A stretch of 60,258 nucleotides of DNA. Origin: an uncultured bacterium (GTDB lineage Bacteria; Actinomycetota; Coriobacteriia; Coriobacteriales; Eggerthellaceae). The DNA is taken from NCBI GenBank assembly GCA_905215325.1, contig CAJMPP010000011.1, forward strand, positions 1-60,258, in the 5' to 3' direction. Both the position numbers and the translations under genes were made by a program. Every line of letters starts with the position of its first letter. Positions within the stretch are counted from its first letter, which is position 1. Of this stretch, positions 51,954 through 60,258 are shown piece after piece. Under the pieces are notes generated by a model, which had not been told where the DNA came from, searched no databases, and saw nothing but the letters and a program-made list of their open reading frames with translations.

Positions 51954-52841
51954 TTAGTCGCGGCTTGATGCCAGGAAGAACAGCGCCATGGTGCCCGGGC
52001 CGGAATGCGCTCCGATGACGGGATCGACGTAGTTGATGCGGATATCTTCGACGCCGAATCGTTCGCGGATCTTCTTCTCCAACCATTTGGCGTCATCGAT
52101 GCAATCGCCATGGGTGATGAAGACCGTTTGCTCGGCGATCGGCGCCGAGCCTGAACGTTCCATGTGGTCGAGCAGTGCCGAGAGCGACTTTTTACGTCCG
52201 CGCACCTTTTCCAAGGGAATAAGGTGCCCCTCGTCGTCTACGTGCATGACCGGCTTGATGTTGAGCAGGGTGCCGGCCCAAGCGCTCGTCTTCGAGACGC
52301 GGCCGCCGCGCCACAAGAACATGAGATCGTCGACGGTGAACCAATGCGCCAAATGCAGTTTGTTCGCCTCCGTCCAATCGCGCACCGCTTCGATGTCCTC
52401 GCCCTGCTCGGCGTGCTGGCATGCGTGCCACACGAGCAGGCCTTGACCGCCCGAGGCGGCAAGCGTGTCGACCGTCAGCAGCTTGCGCTGCGGGTACTCC
52501 TCGCGCAATTGCTTCGCCAAAAGCTCGGTGGCCTCATAGGTGCCCGACAAGCCGCTTGAAAAGCCCAGGTACAGGATGTCCCTGCCTTGATCGAGCAAGC
52601 TGCGGAACAGCTTCTCCGTATCGGCAAGGTTGGGAAGCGAGGTACGGAACACCTTCCCCTCGCGCATCATTGCGTAGAACTGGGAAAGGTCGGTTTTCCG
52701 GCCTTTGAGATAGCTGCGATACACCGTGTCGTCACCATCGGCCATGAACGTCAGCGGTAGCACGTGCAGTTCGTAGCGGTCGATGGTTTCCTCGGTAAGG
52801 TTGCAGCAAGAGTCGGTCACTATCTCGAAGCTTCGGTTCAT
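51954..52841 (-). CDS. DegV family fatty-acid-binding protein
   Basis: 295 residues. DegV/FakB proteins hold a fatty acid for phosphorylation by FakA. Seen: IVTDSCCNLTEE start, FRTSLPNLAD, GRDILYLGFSSGLSGTYEA, the helix LTVDTLAASGGQGLLVW, LMFLWRGGRVSKTSAW and the C-terminal INYVDPVIGAHSGPGTMALFF. ATG 52841 with AGGAAAGG upstream. No fakA nearby. The bound lipid is not predictable. Confidence 0.93.
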   Translation of the reverse strand: MNRSFEIVTDSCCNLTEETIDRYELHVLPLTFMADGDDTVYRSYLKGRKTDLSQFYAMMREGKVFRTSLPNLADTEKLFRSLLDQGRDILYLGFSSGLSGTYEATELLAKQLREEYPQRKLLTVDTLAASGGQGLLVWHACQHAEQGEDIEAVRDWTEANKLHLAHWFTVDDLMFLWRGGRVSKTSAWAGTLLNIKPVMHVDDEGHLIPLEKVRGRKKSLSALLDHMERSGSAPIAEQTVFITHGDCIDDAKWLEKKIRERFGVEDIRINYVDPVIGAHSGPGTMALFFLASSRD

Positions 52842-53047
52842 GGTCGTGCCTTTCCTAGCAGGTTGCCCGTCTGCGGGGTGAGACGTCGCAAAACCTTTGG
52901 ATTTCATGCGGCGCATACGGTGTAACACCCCGTATGCAGCTTACGTGTCCGCAACAGTATACCCCTCCGAAACCATATCGCTGCGCTACCGCAACGAACG
53001 GTACCGCGTTTTCTCTGAGTGCTTTTTCGGAATGTGGCCTGCGCGCG
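52842..53047. other. Intergenic DNA between degV-like gene and ileS promoter
   Basis: Contains a hairpin GCATACGG-N9-CCGTATGC (52913-52937) and no gene. No convincing T-box (see rejected items). Confidence 0.5.
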
Positions 53048-53075
53048 TTTCGTTTCCGTGGGTTTCCTATATACT
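53048..53075 (+). promoter_or_regulatory. ileS promoter
   Basis: TTTCGT (53048-53053), 16-base spacer, TATACT (53070-53075). The leader of about 60 bases contains the hairpin GACGGC-ATGC-GCCGTC. Confidence 0.55.
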
Positions 53076-53143
53076 AATCGGGTTTATAAGCAAGGACGGC
53101 ATGCGCCGTCTGGGCATAGTTAGGCAAAGGAAGGCGCGATCTC

Positions 53144-55990
53144 GTGGCGAACACGTACAAGAACACCATGAATCTCCCGCAGACGGATTTCCCGATGCGA
53201 GGCAACCTGCCGGCATCCGAGCCGAAAAGGCTTGAGAAGTGGGAGCAGGAGCACATCTATGAACAGGTTCTCGAGAAGAACAAGGACGGCAAGCCCTTCG
53301 TCCTGCACGATGGCCCGCCTTACGCCAACGGCCCTATTCACATCGGCCATGCCTTCAACAAGGTGCTGAAGGACTTCGTCAACAAAAGCCATGCCCAGCG
53401 CGGGTACTTCACCCCGTACGTGCCGGGTTGGGACTGCCACGGCCAGCCTATCGAGCATATGGTCGAGGTCACCTTGGGCCCCGATAAGATGAAGGAAACG
53501 CCGCAGCCCGAGCTGCGCCGCCTGTGCCGCGAGTGGGCGACCAAGTACGTCGGCATCCAGCGCGATGGCTTCAAGCGTCTGGGCGTCAACGCCGACTGGG
53601 ATCATCCGTACCTTACCTATATCCCGAACTTCGAGGCCGGCAACGTGGAGATCTTCCGCGACATGTACCTCAAGGGCCAGGTGTATCGCGGCCGCAAGCC
53701 CATCCACTGGTGCAAGAAGTGCCACACGGCTCTCGCTGAGGCCGAAATCGAATATTCCGACGAGGTTTCCCCGTCCGTTTACGTGAAGTTCAAGCTTGAC
53801 GCCATGCCCGGCATCTTCGAGGCCGCCGGCGCCAAGGGCGATGCGTACGTGCTCATCTGGACCACCACGCCGTGGACCCTTCCGGCCAATGCCGCCGTGT
53901 GCCTGATGCCCGATGCCGACTACGTCATGGTCCAGGTCGACGGTTGCAACGTCATCTTCGCCAAGGAGCTTGTCGAGGAAGTCGCCGAGATCGCCGGCTG
54001 GGAGGATTACTCCCTGGTGTGCGGCCAGGACGGCCAGCCCGTCACGCTTAAGGGCACCGAGATGTGCGGCCTTACCTATACCTGCCCCATCCGCCAGGAC
54101 CTCAAGGGCAAGATCATCTACGGCGACCATGTCACGCTCGACTCCGGTACCGGCTGCGTCCACACCGCCCCCGGCCATGGCCAGGACGACTACCTGGTAG
54201 GCCTGCAGTTCGATATCCCCATCCTCATGCCCGTCGACGACAACGGCGTGCTCACCGAGGATGCCGGCCCGTTCGCCGGCCTTGATACCGACGACGCCAA
54301 CCCCGTCATCATCGATTGGCTGCGTGAGCAGGGCACGCTCGTGGCTGCGCGCAAGATCAGCCACAGCTATCCGCATTGCTGGCGCTGCCATGAGCCCGTC
54401 ATCTTCCGCGCCACCGACCAGTGGTTCGTCTCCATGGAGGAGAACGGTCTGCGCGGCAAGGCCATGGACGCCATCGAGCGCGATGTGACCTTCTATCCGG
54501 GCTGGGCCGTCAACCGCATCGGCTCCATGGTGTCGGACCGTCCCGACTGGTGCATCTCGCGTCAGCGCAGCTGGGGCGTGCCCATCCCCGTGTTCAAGTG
54601 CGCCAAGTGCGGCGAGACCGTGGCCAACGAGGCGACGTTCGATGCCGTTATCAAGCTGTTCTATGAAGAGGGCGCCGACGCTTGGTTCACCAAAAAGCCC
54701 AGCGAGTACCTGCCGCACGGCACGCACTGCGCCAAGTGCGGCTGCACCGAGCTCGTCCCCGAGAAGGACATCCTCGACGTGTGGTGGGAATCCGGCGTCA
54801 CCCACACCAGCGTGCTCAAGCATCGTGCCGACGAGGGTCTGACGTTCCCGGCCGATATGTATCTGGAAGGCTCCGACCAGCATCGCGGTTGGTTCCAATC
54901 CAGCCTGCTCACCAGTGTGGGCGCATATGGCTGCGCACCGTATAAGAACATCCTGTCGTGCGGCTTCACCGTCGACGAGCAGGGTCGCAAGATGTCCAAG
55001 TCCTTGGGCAACGGCGTCGACCCGGCCGATGTCACCAGCAAGTGGGGCGCCGATGTCTTGCGTCTGTGGGTCGCATCCGCCGATTACGCGCAGGACGTGT
55101 CCATCTCGGACAATATCCTCAAGCAGGTCTCCGACGCGTATCGCCGTTTCCGCAACACGTTCCGCTTCCTGCTGGGCAACCTGTCCGATTTCGACGATCA
55201 GGCGAATGCGGTTTCCAACTGGGATGACCTTGAGCCCATCGACCAGTACATGATGGCCAAGACCGCCCAGCTGCTCGCCGATGTCGAGCAGGCCTACGAC
55301 AGCTTTAAGTTCAACGGCGTCTACCGTGCCGTCTACGACTTCGTTAACGACCTGTCCAGCGTGTACATGGACGTCACGAAGGACCGTCTGTACTCCGAGT
55401 CGCCCGACAGCCCGCGCCGTCGTGCGGTGCAGACGGTGCTGTTCAACATCCTGGAAGTGCTCGTGCGCGTGCTTTCGCCCATTCTGTCGTTCACGGCCGA
55501 TGAGGTGTGGGAGTATTATCCCGAGGCCATGCGTAACCGCGAAGGCCGCGTGTGCAACGTCCAGCTGGCCGGCTGGCCGCATCGCTCCGACTTCGTGCCC
55601 GCGCTTCCCGGCAAGGCTGCCGAGGACAAGGTGCTCGCCGCATTCGGCGGTGCCCTCGAGGTGCGCGACGTGGTCACCAAGGCGCTTGAGGATGCTCGCG
55701 GCGCCAAGGTCATCAACAAGAGCCAGGAAGCCATCGTTTCGGTTACCGCTCCGCAGGCAACCCTTGATGCGCTTTCCGCCTTCGATGACTCCGTGTTCGA
55801 GGAGCTCTTCATCGTGTCCGGCGTGACGTTCACCGCAGGCGACGAGCTTGCGTGCGAGGTCAAGCCCGCCGAGGGCGACAAGTGCCCGCGTTGCTGGAAC
55901 TATCGTCAGCTGGGCGGCAACGCCAACCACGCGGATGTGTGCCAGCGTTGCGGTGACGCCCTCGACGCCATCGGCTTCACCGAGGAGTAA
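53144..55990 (+). CDS. ileS: Isoleucyl-tRNA synthetase
   Basis: Charges tRNA-Ile, with editing of valine. 948 aa. HIGH motif in GPIHIGHAFNKV, KMSKS in GRKMSKSLGNG, editing-domain DSGTGCVHTAPGHGQDDY, WCISRQRSWGVPIPV, and a C-terminal zinc finger CPRCWNYR...CQRCGDAL, which classes it with the bacterial E. coli-like form. GTG 53144 follows GGAAGG by nine bases. First of ileS-lspA-rluD. Confidence 0.98.
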   Translation: MANTYKNTMNLPQTDFPMRGNLPASEPKRLEKWEQEHIYEQVLEKNKDGKPFVLHDGPPYANGPIHIGHAFNKVLKDFVNKSHAQRGYFTPYVPGWDCHGQPIEHMVEVTLGPDKMKETPQPELRRLCREWATKYVGIQRDGFKRLGVNADWDHPYLTYIPNFEAGNVEIFRDMYLKGQVYRGRKPIHWCKKCHTALAEAEIEYSDEVSPSVYVKFKLDAMPGIFEAAGAKGDAYVLIWTTTPWTLPANAAVCLMPDADYVMVQVDGCNVIFAKELVEEVAEIAGWEDYSLVCGQDGQPVTLKGTEMCGLTYTCPIRQDLKGKIIYGDHVTLDSGTGCVHTAPGHGQDDYLVGLQFDIPILMPVDDNGVLTEDAGPFAGLDTDDANPVIIDWLREQGTLVAARKISHSYPHCWRCHEPVIFRATDQWFVSMEENGLRGKAMDAIERDVTFYPGWAVNRIGSMVSDRPDWCISRQRSWGVPIPVFKCAKCGETVANEATFDAVIKLFYEEGADAWFTKKPSEYLPHGTHCAKCGCTELVPEKDILDVWWESGVTHTSVLKHRADEGLTFPADMYLEGSDQHRGWFQSSLLTSVGAYGCAPYKNILSCGFTVDEQGRKMSKSLGNGVDPADVTSKWGADVLRLWVASADYAQDVSISDNILKQVSDAYRRFRNTFRFLLGNLSDFDDQANAVSNWDDLEPIDQYMMAKTAQLLADVEQAYDSFKFNGVYRAVYDFVNDLSSVYMDVTKDRLYSESPDSPRRRAVQTVLFNILEVLVRVLSPILSFTADEVWEYYPEAMRNREGRVCNVQLAGWPHRSDFVPALPGKAAEDKVLAAFGGALEVRDVVTKALEDARGAKVINKSQEAIVSVTAPQATLDALSAFDDSVFEELFIVSGVTFTAGDELACEVKPAEGDKCPRCWNYRQLGGNANHADVCQRCGDALDAIGFTEE

Positions 55991-55995
55991 ACGGT

Positions 55996-56556
55996 TTGAC
56001 CCAGCATGAACCTATGAACATCGCTGGAAGCGAAGGGGCCGACGCGGTATGCGCCGGCCCCGTGCCTTCGGTGCGGTCCCAGGCGCTTCGCTTGGGGGCC
56101 ATGGGCGTTTTAGCCCTGTGCTGGATCGTCCTTGATCAGGCGGTCAAGTTCTGCTTGAACGCCCATGCGACGGGCAGCGTCCTGTCCGATTCCATTGCCG
56201 GTTTGTTCAGGCTGCATCTTGTGCACAACACCGGCGGCGCTTGGAGCATGTTCTCTGGCGCCACGGCAGCCTTAGGGGTGTTCTCCGTCGTCACGTGCGC
56301 GGCGCTTGCGGCTTTCGCGGTGCACGAGCGCGCCCGTATCAGCTGGCCCGAGCTTATTGGGCTCGGGCTTGTCATCGGCGGGGGGATAGGCAACGCCATC
56401 GATCGTTTCGCCTTGGGCTACGTGGTGGATTTCATCGACCTCAGCTTCATGGATTTCCCCGTGTTCAACATCGCCGATATCGGCGTGACCTGCGGTCTTG
56501 CCTTTTTTTTCATCGGATGGATCGTTCGCGAACGACATCATGAGGAGGTGCGCTAG
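55996..56556 (+). CDS. lspA: Lipoprotein signal peptidase
   Basis: Membrane aspartic protease (signal peptidase II) cutting prolipoproteins after lipidation. 186 residues, four helices. Seen: IVLDQAVKF, HNTGGAWSMF, GGGIGNAIDRFALGYVVDFIDL (first catalytic Asp) and FNIADIGV (second catalytic Asp). TTG 55996 is chosen as start because GAGGAG lies eight bases upstream; ATG 56014 is an alternative. An N-terminal extension of about 30 residues precedes helix 1. Five bases after ileS; rluD starts directly after its stop. Confidence 0.95.
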   Translation: MTQHEPMNIAGSEGADAVCAGPVPSVRSQALRLGAMGVLALCWIVLDQAVKFCLNAHATGSVLSDSIAGLFRLHLVHNTGGAWSMFSGATAALGVFSVVTCAALAAFAVHERARISWPELIGLGLVIGGGIGNAIDRFALGYVVDFIDLSFMDFPVFNIADIGVTCGLAFFFIGWIVRERHHEEVR

Positions 56557-57624
56557 ATGGGCGCGTTGAAAAGCTATACCGCTTGCGCCGAAGATGCCGG
56601 TTCGCGTATCGACGCCGTGCTGGCCGCACGCGGGTTGTATCCCAGCCGTAGTGCGGCGGCCCGGGCCGTGGAAGACGGCGCTGTGTACGTCAACGGCTCC
56701 ACCGTGGCGAAGAAGCATACGTTGTGCGCGGGCGATACGGTGGTGTACGAGGTGCCGGATGCCCCCGAACAAGGCCCCGTGCAAGGCCAGGCCATCCCGC
56801 TCGATATCCGCTACGAGGACGATGACGTGCTCGTCATCTCCAAGCAGGCGGGGCTTGTGTGCCATCCCTCGGTCGATCATGCCGACGGCACGTTGGTCAA
56901 TGCCCTGGTCTACCATTGCGGCGTCGAGCATCTGTGCAACGTCCAGGGCGAAAGCGATCGCCCCGGCATCGTGCATCGCCTCGACCGCGACACCACGGGC
57001 CTTATGCTGGCCGCAAAAAACGATGCAGCCGGCTTGGCGCTTATGGCCGATATCCGCGATCGCGCGGTCGATCGTCGCTATCTTGCCTTGGTGCACGGCG
57101 TCATCCCGCACGATACCGGCATGATCGATGCGCCCATTGCCCGTTCGCTCAACGAGCGTACGCGCATGGCGGTCCGCGAATGCCCTTCGGCGCGCGATGC
57201 GCTCACCACGTTCCGCGTGCTCGAACGCTTCGAGCATGGCTCGCGTGACAACGGCTACACCCTGATCGACTGCAAACTGTACACGGGCAGAACCCATCAG
57301 ATCCGCGTTCACATGCAGTACGCGAAGCATCCGTTGGTGGGCGATCCGGTGTACAACTCCGGCGCTCCCAAGGACGCCGATGCGAACTTCGGGCTGGATC
57401 GCCAGTTCCTGCATTCCTTCCAGGTCGGGTTCACCCAGCCCCTGACGGGCGAGGATCTCTTCTTTGCCGATAACCTTACCGATGACCTTGCTGCCGTGCT
57501 TGATACGCTGGCATCACGCAGCCTCGGCCGTACCGAAGCAGGCAGGGAAGTGTTCGAGTTGCTGGCAGGCTCGCCGCACCCCACGGCCCCGGTACACCAT
57601 CTGGAGGATTTCGGAGCAATATAG
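56557..57624 (+). CDS. rluD: RluD-family 23S rRNA pseudouridine synthase
   Basis: 355 residues. N-terminal S4 RNA-binding domain (SRIDAVLAARGLYPSRSAAARAV), then the catalytic domain with the Asp in HRLDRDTTGLMLAAK, RYLALVHG and GRTHQIRVHMQYAKHPLVGDPVY. GAGGAGG precedes ATG 56557. Position behind lspA is the common arrangement. Which uridines it modifies (1911/1915/1917 or another RluA/RluD site) is not certain. Confidence 0.92.
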   Translation: MGALKSYTACAEDAGSRIDAVLAARGLYPSRSAAARAVEDGAVYVNGSTVAKKHTLCAGDTVVYEVPDAPEQGPVQGQAIPLDIRYEDDDVLVISKQAGLVCHPSVDHADGTLVNALVYHCGVEHLCNVQGESDRPGIVHRLDRDTTGLMLAAKNDAAGLALMADIRDRAVDRRYLALVHGVIPHDTGMIDAPIARSLNERTRMAVRECPSARDALTTFRVLERFEHGSRDNGYTLIDCKLYTGRTHQIRVHMQYAKHPLVGDPVYNSGAPKDADANFGLDRQFLHSFQVGFTQPLTGEDLFFADNLTDDLAAVLDTLASRSLGRTEAGREVFELLAGSPHPTAPVHHLEDFGAI

Positions 57625-57662
57625 CATCTAGTAACGTGTTTGCGTGCAGGCACGTTGTATTG

Positions 57663-57690
57663 GGCGGCTGTAACAGCCGCCTTCTTGTTT
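57663..57690 (+). terminator. Terminator after rluD
   Basis: GGCGGCTG-TAA-CAGCCGCC followed by TTCTTGTTT. Confidence 0.8.
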
Positions 57691-57718
57691 ACGCAGGCGA
57701 AGTTTGGAGACGGTTGTT

Positions 57719-58750
57719 ATGACGGCATATGAGGCCACGCGTTTCGGCGTGCTGCTCGCGAACACGGGTACGCCGAAAAGCCCCGACCCGCGCGACGTGC
57801 GCAGGTATCTGGGAAGCTTTTTGATGGACGAGCGTATACGCCCTATGGCCAAGGCGCCATGGTGGTTGATCCTGCATCTGTTCATCCTTCCCACGCGTTC
57901 AGTGAAATCCGGAAGGAAATACGGCAAGATCTGGACCGAAGCCGGCTCGCCGTTCGATGTGGAGCATGCCAAGCTTCGCTCTCTGCTGGAGCAGCGCCTG
58001 CAAGGCGATGGCATGGATGTGCGAGTGCGGGTAGGGCAGAGTTATGGCGAGGATTCCATTCGGGACGCCCTTGCCTCCCTTCGCGAGCAAGGATGCACGC
58101 AGGTGGTGGCGCTTCCCCTGTATCCGCAAAGCGCCCATTCGACCACGTTGAGCGTCAAGGATGGCGTCGCGGCGGCCATGACCGAGTTGTCATGGCGGGT
58201 GCCGGTGACGTTCGTGGATTCCTATGGCATGGATAGCGCCTATATCGAAGCGATCGCTCAAACCGTTTCGGCTGCGGGTTTCAACGCGCAGGCGGGCGAC
58301 AGGCTGCTGTTCAACTACCACTCCATTCCGATGAAGGATATCGAACAAGGGGATACCTACGAGCCTCAGACCGGCGCGACCGCTTTGGCGGTGGCTGGTC
58401 GACTTCGTCTTGATCGAACGCAGTGGACCATCGGCTACAATTGCCGGTTCGATAAAAGCCGCGAATGGCTGCAGCCGTTTACCCGAGGCGTTCTCAAGCG
58501 TTGGGCGCAGGCGCAAGATGGCCGTGTCTTCATGGTTTGCCCGAATTTCGCGGTAGATTGCCTTGAAACCCTTTATGATATCGATTACGAATTGGTGCCA
58601 TGGTATCGACAGGCTGTCGAGGAAGCCGGCCGACCGTACGCAGGCAGCGAATTCGTATATGTTCCGTGCCTCAACGGCACGCCGATGCATGCTTCGGTGC
58701 TTGCCCATGTGCTTGCGCCGTATCTTACCGGGAAGGATCATCATGAGTAG
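57719..58750 (+). CDS. hemH: Ferrochelatase
   Basis: Inserts Fe(II) into a porphyrin. 343 residues. Seen: GVLLANTGTPKSPDPRDVRRYLGSFL, LPLYPQSAHSTT, the catalytic His in LLFNYHSIP and the Glu in CPNFAVDCLETLYDID. The segment IGYNCRFDKSREWLQPFT corresponds to TFQSRFGREPWLMPYT of E. coli HemH, so it looks more like the protoporphyrin-using type than the actinobacterial coproporphyrin ferrochelatase; this is inference. ATG 57719 has GGAGA eight bases upstream. No other haem genes are near; its last eight bases overlap coaBC. Confidence 0.93.
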   Translation: MTAYEATRFGVLLANTGTPKSPDPRDVRRYLGSFLMDERIRPMAKAPWWLILHLFILPTRSVKSGRKYGKIWTEAGSPFDVEHAKLRSLLEQRLQGDGMDVRVRVGQSYGEDSIRDALASLREQGCTQVVALPLYPQSAHSTTLSVKDGVAAAMTELSWRVPVTFVDSYGMDSAYIEAIAQTVSAAGFNAQAGDRLLFNYHSIPMKDIEQGDTYEPQTGATALAVAGRLRLDRTQWTIGYNCRFDKSREWLQPFTRGVLKRWAQAQDGRVFMVCPNFAVDCLETLYDIDYELVPWYRQAVEEAGRPYAGSEFVYVPCLNGTPMHASVLAHVLAPYLTGKDHHE

Positions 58751-59954
58751 CGAGGCTGCAAAACCTCAAAAAATGGTGCTGCTGGGCGTTACCGGCGGCA
58801 TTGCCGCATACAAATCCTGCGAGATCGTCCGCGGTCTTCAAAAGGCTGGCGTGCGTGTGAAGGTATGCATGACCGAGCACGCCACGCATTTCGTCGATCC
58901 CGTCACGTTCCGATCGCTTACCCATGAGAAGGTGGCGGTCGACCTGTTCGACGACCCTACCGATCCCATCCATCATATCTCGCTTGCCGAGGAGGCCGAT
59001 GCCCTCGTCATCGCGCCTTGCACGGCAAACGTCCTTGCCAAGCTTGCCAACGGCATCGCCGACGATCTGCTCACCACCACGGCCCTTGCGTGTACCGCGC
59101 CGCTCGTGTTGGCGCCGGCCATGAACGTGCACATGTACGAGGCGGCCGCCACGCGCTACAACATCGGCAAACTCGGAAGCCGCGGTGCCGTGTTCGTCGA
59201 GGCCGACGAAGGATATCTGGCATGCGGCGATGTGGGACGCGGCCGTTTGGCCGACCCTGCAGCCATCGTCGCGCGCACGCTCGAGGTTTTGGGTGTAAAG
59301 CAAGATCTTGAGGGCAAGCATGTCATGATCACCGCCGGTCCCACCGTCGAGCCCATCGACCCGGTTCGTTATATCTCCAACCGTTCCAGCGGCAAGACGG
59401 GGTACGCCATCGCGCGCGCGGCCCGTCGCCGTGGCGCCGATGTGACGCTGATCACCGGGCCGGTTTCCATTCCTGCTCCCACGGACGTCCATGTGGTGCA
59501 CGTGAACACCGCGCTCGAGATGCTGCAGGCTTGCGAAGAGTCGTTCCCCTCCGCCGATATCGCGTTGTTCTCCGCGGCCGTCGCCGATATGCGTCCGGCT
59601 CATGCGGCGGACCATAAGCTGAAGAAGGGCGCGGCCGATGCCGACCTTGGCACCATCACGCTGGTCGAGAACCCGGATATCCTGGCCACGCTCGGGGCGA
59701 AGAAGGGCCCGCACCAGGTTGTGGTGGGTTTCGCCGCAGAAACCGACAACGTCATCGCCAACGCTCAGGCAAAGCTCGTGAAGAAGAACGCCGACGTCAT
59801 CGTAGCCAATCGAGTGGGCGAGGGGTTGGCGTTCGGTACCGACGACAACGCGGTGTGCTTCGTGGACACCGACGAGATAGACGAGATGCCCAGCATGCCC
59901 AAGGACAAGCTGGCGGACGTGATTCTCGACCATGCGTTGGAGTATCTGCGCTAG
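58743..59954 (+). CDS. coaBC: Bifunctional phosphopantothenoylcysteine decarboxylase/synthetase
   Basis: Two steps of coenzyme A synthesis. 403 residues. The CoaC flavoprotein half has GVTGGIAAYKSCEIVRGL, the active-site His in HHISLAEEAD and PAMNVHMYE; the CoaB half begins near residue 190 with VMITAGPTVEPIDPVRYISNRSSGKTG and contains DHKLKK and FAAETDN. The overlap ATGAGTAG with the hemH stop, plus GGAAGGA, fixes the start at 58743. Confidence 0.96.
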   Translation: MSSEAAKPQKMVLLGVTGGIAAYKSCEIVRGLQKAGVRVKVCMTEHATHFVDPVTFRSLTHEKVAVDLFDDPTDPIHHISLAEEADALVIAPCTANVLAKLANGIADDLLTTTALACTAPLVLAPAMNVHMYEAAATRYNIGKLGSRGAVFVEADEGYLACGDVGRGRLADPAAIVARTLEVLGVKQDLEGKHVMITAGPTVEPIDPVRYISNRSSGKTGYAIARAARRRGADVTLITGPVSIPAPTDVHVVHVNTALEMLQACEESFPSADIALFSAAVADMRPAHAADHKLKKGAADADLGTITLVENPDILATLGAKKGPHQVVVGFAAETDNVIANAQAKLVKKNADVIVANRVGEGLAFGTDDNAVCFVDTDEIDEMPSMPKDKLADVILDHALEYLR

Positions 59955-60023
59955 GTCGCTGAGCGCAGGTGCTGTGCGCGGGCGAACTTTTTCATGATTT
60001 GCGAAAAAGTTTGAAATTACCCC

Positions 60024-60051
60024 TTGCGCGCTTTCCTGGTTTTGGTATTAT
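60024..60051 (+). promoter_or_regulatory. tRNA-Pro promoter
   Basis: TTGCGC (60024-60029), 16-base spacer, TATTAT (60046-60051). Confidence 0.65.
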
Positions 60052-60087
60052 AAACGAGCTGCTTCGGACAGCAGCAGTTTGAAAGTT

Positions 60088-60164
<77 letters not shown>

Positions 60165-60172
60165 GCTTACAC

Positions 60173-60208
60173 AAGCGGGTCTCAAGTAATCTTGAGACCC
60201 GCTTTTCT
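60173..60208 (+). terminator. Terminator after tRNA-Pro
   Basis: AAGCGGGTCTCAAG-TAAT-CTTGAGACCCGCTT, a perfect 14-pair stem followed by TTC. Confidence 0.92.
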
Positions 60209-60223
60209 TAATATGAGCAGGAC

Positions 60224-60239
60224 ATTGTCAATAGACAAT
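60224..60239. promoter_or_regulatory. Short palindrome at the right edge
   Basis: ATTGTC-AATA-GACAAT may belong to the promoter or operator of a gene beyond the window. Confidence 0.3.
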
Positions 60240-60258
60240 ATTGGGCCTGGCCTCGATT

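Noticed and set aside
52990..53010. ACGGTACCGCG upstream of ileS resembling the T-box antiterminator motif
   Set aside because: Only a partial match to AGGGTGGNACCGCG. A TATACT promoter lies between it and ileS, leaving a leader of about 60 bases, too short for a T-box, and no stem I or specifier loop is evident.
53120..55930. 936-codon minus-strand frame opposite ileS (similar ones oppose gap/pgk, uvrA, fdhA and csoR/copA)
   Set aside because: Antisense shadows of strongly biased coding sequence; they cross gene boundaries and show no protein motifs.

Overview
The window is about 60 kb of high-GC (roughly 60%) bacterial chromosome. Gene content points to a strictly anaerobic actinobacterium of the class Coriobacteriia, most likely family Eggerthellaceae. 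The reasons are two LuxR-type regulators whose N-terminal half is a polytopic membrane domain, a selenocysteine formate dehydrogenase respiratory complex, WhiA beside RapZ/YvcK, TANACT-type -10 boxes with leaderless starts, and tRNA genes that encode their own CCA. The family assignment is an inference; no 16S rRNA gene is present.

Layout from left to right. 1-1330: glutamate dehydrogenase (minus strand, cut by the window edge). 1638-2831: SotB-like efflux pump. 2906-10180: a DNA-repair and cell-envelope operon (PcrA/UvrD helicase, UvrC, RapZ, YvcK, WhiA) that starts at a leaderless promoter with two LexA-type boxes. 10335-15450: the lower glycolytic operon gap-pgk-tpiA-gpmI followed by secG, with a structured RNA element between gap and pgk. 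15527-17213: seven tRNA genes (Leu, Val, Gly, Cys, Gly, Val, Gly) in three transcription units, plus a 0.7-kb repeat-bearing non-coding stretch. 17298-20174: uvrA with a LexA-like box. 20291-23751: a drug/metabolite-transporter protein fused to a GNAT acetyltransferase, a free-standing GNAT relative, and a leaderless membrane-anchored protein with a serine-rich linker.

24634-31608: the formate dehydrogenase locus. fdhA contains an in-frame UGA (Sec201) with a bacterial SECIS-like hairpin and a Tat signal; it is followed by the FeS subunit, the cytochrome b subunit, FdhE, and a TatA that can serve export. The region upstream of fdhA is dense in palindromes, and tandem hairpins follow the operon. 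31959-35613: membrane LuxR regulator, MurB, and a nucleoid-associated protein. 35628-35861: a 234-bp palindromic mobile-element-like insertion. 35872-39848 (minus): ABC exporter and HelD-like helicase.

40087-46222: a metal-homeostasis island of two divergent units. One is arsR/smtB, a small HMA chaperone and a Zn/Cd-type P-ATPase, with a palindromic operator just downstream of the -10 box. The other is csoR-copA, with a CsoR-type box filling the promoter spacer and an internal Shine-Dalgarno plus ATG that could release the C-terminal HMA domain of CopA as a separate CopZ-like chaperone. 46317-48842: an aminotransferase-fold protein lacking its catalytic lysine, divergent from dinB. 49022-51855: membrane LuxR regulator divergent from a YfcC-family transporter. 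51954-52841: DegV-type lipid-binding protein. 53144-59954: ileS-lspA-rluD and hemH-coaBC. 60088-60164: tRNA-Pro.

Functional threads: SOS/DNA repair genes at four loci (pcrA-uvrC, uvrA, dinB and the HelD-like helicase nearby); formate respiration with its assembly and export factors; copper versus zinc/cadmium efflux; and central glycolysis. Most of the window is housekeeping. The least ordinary items are the possible internal CopZ start, the gap-pgk RNA structure, the transporter-GNAT fusion, the lysine-less aminotransferase and the palindromic insertion.
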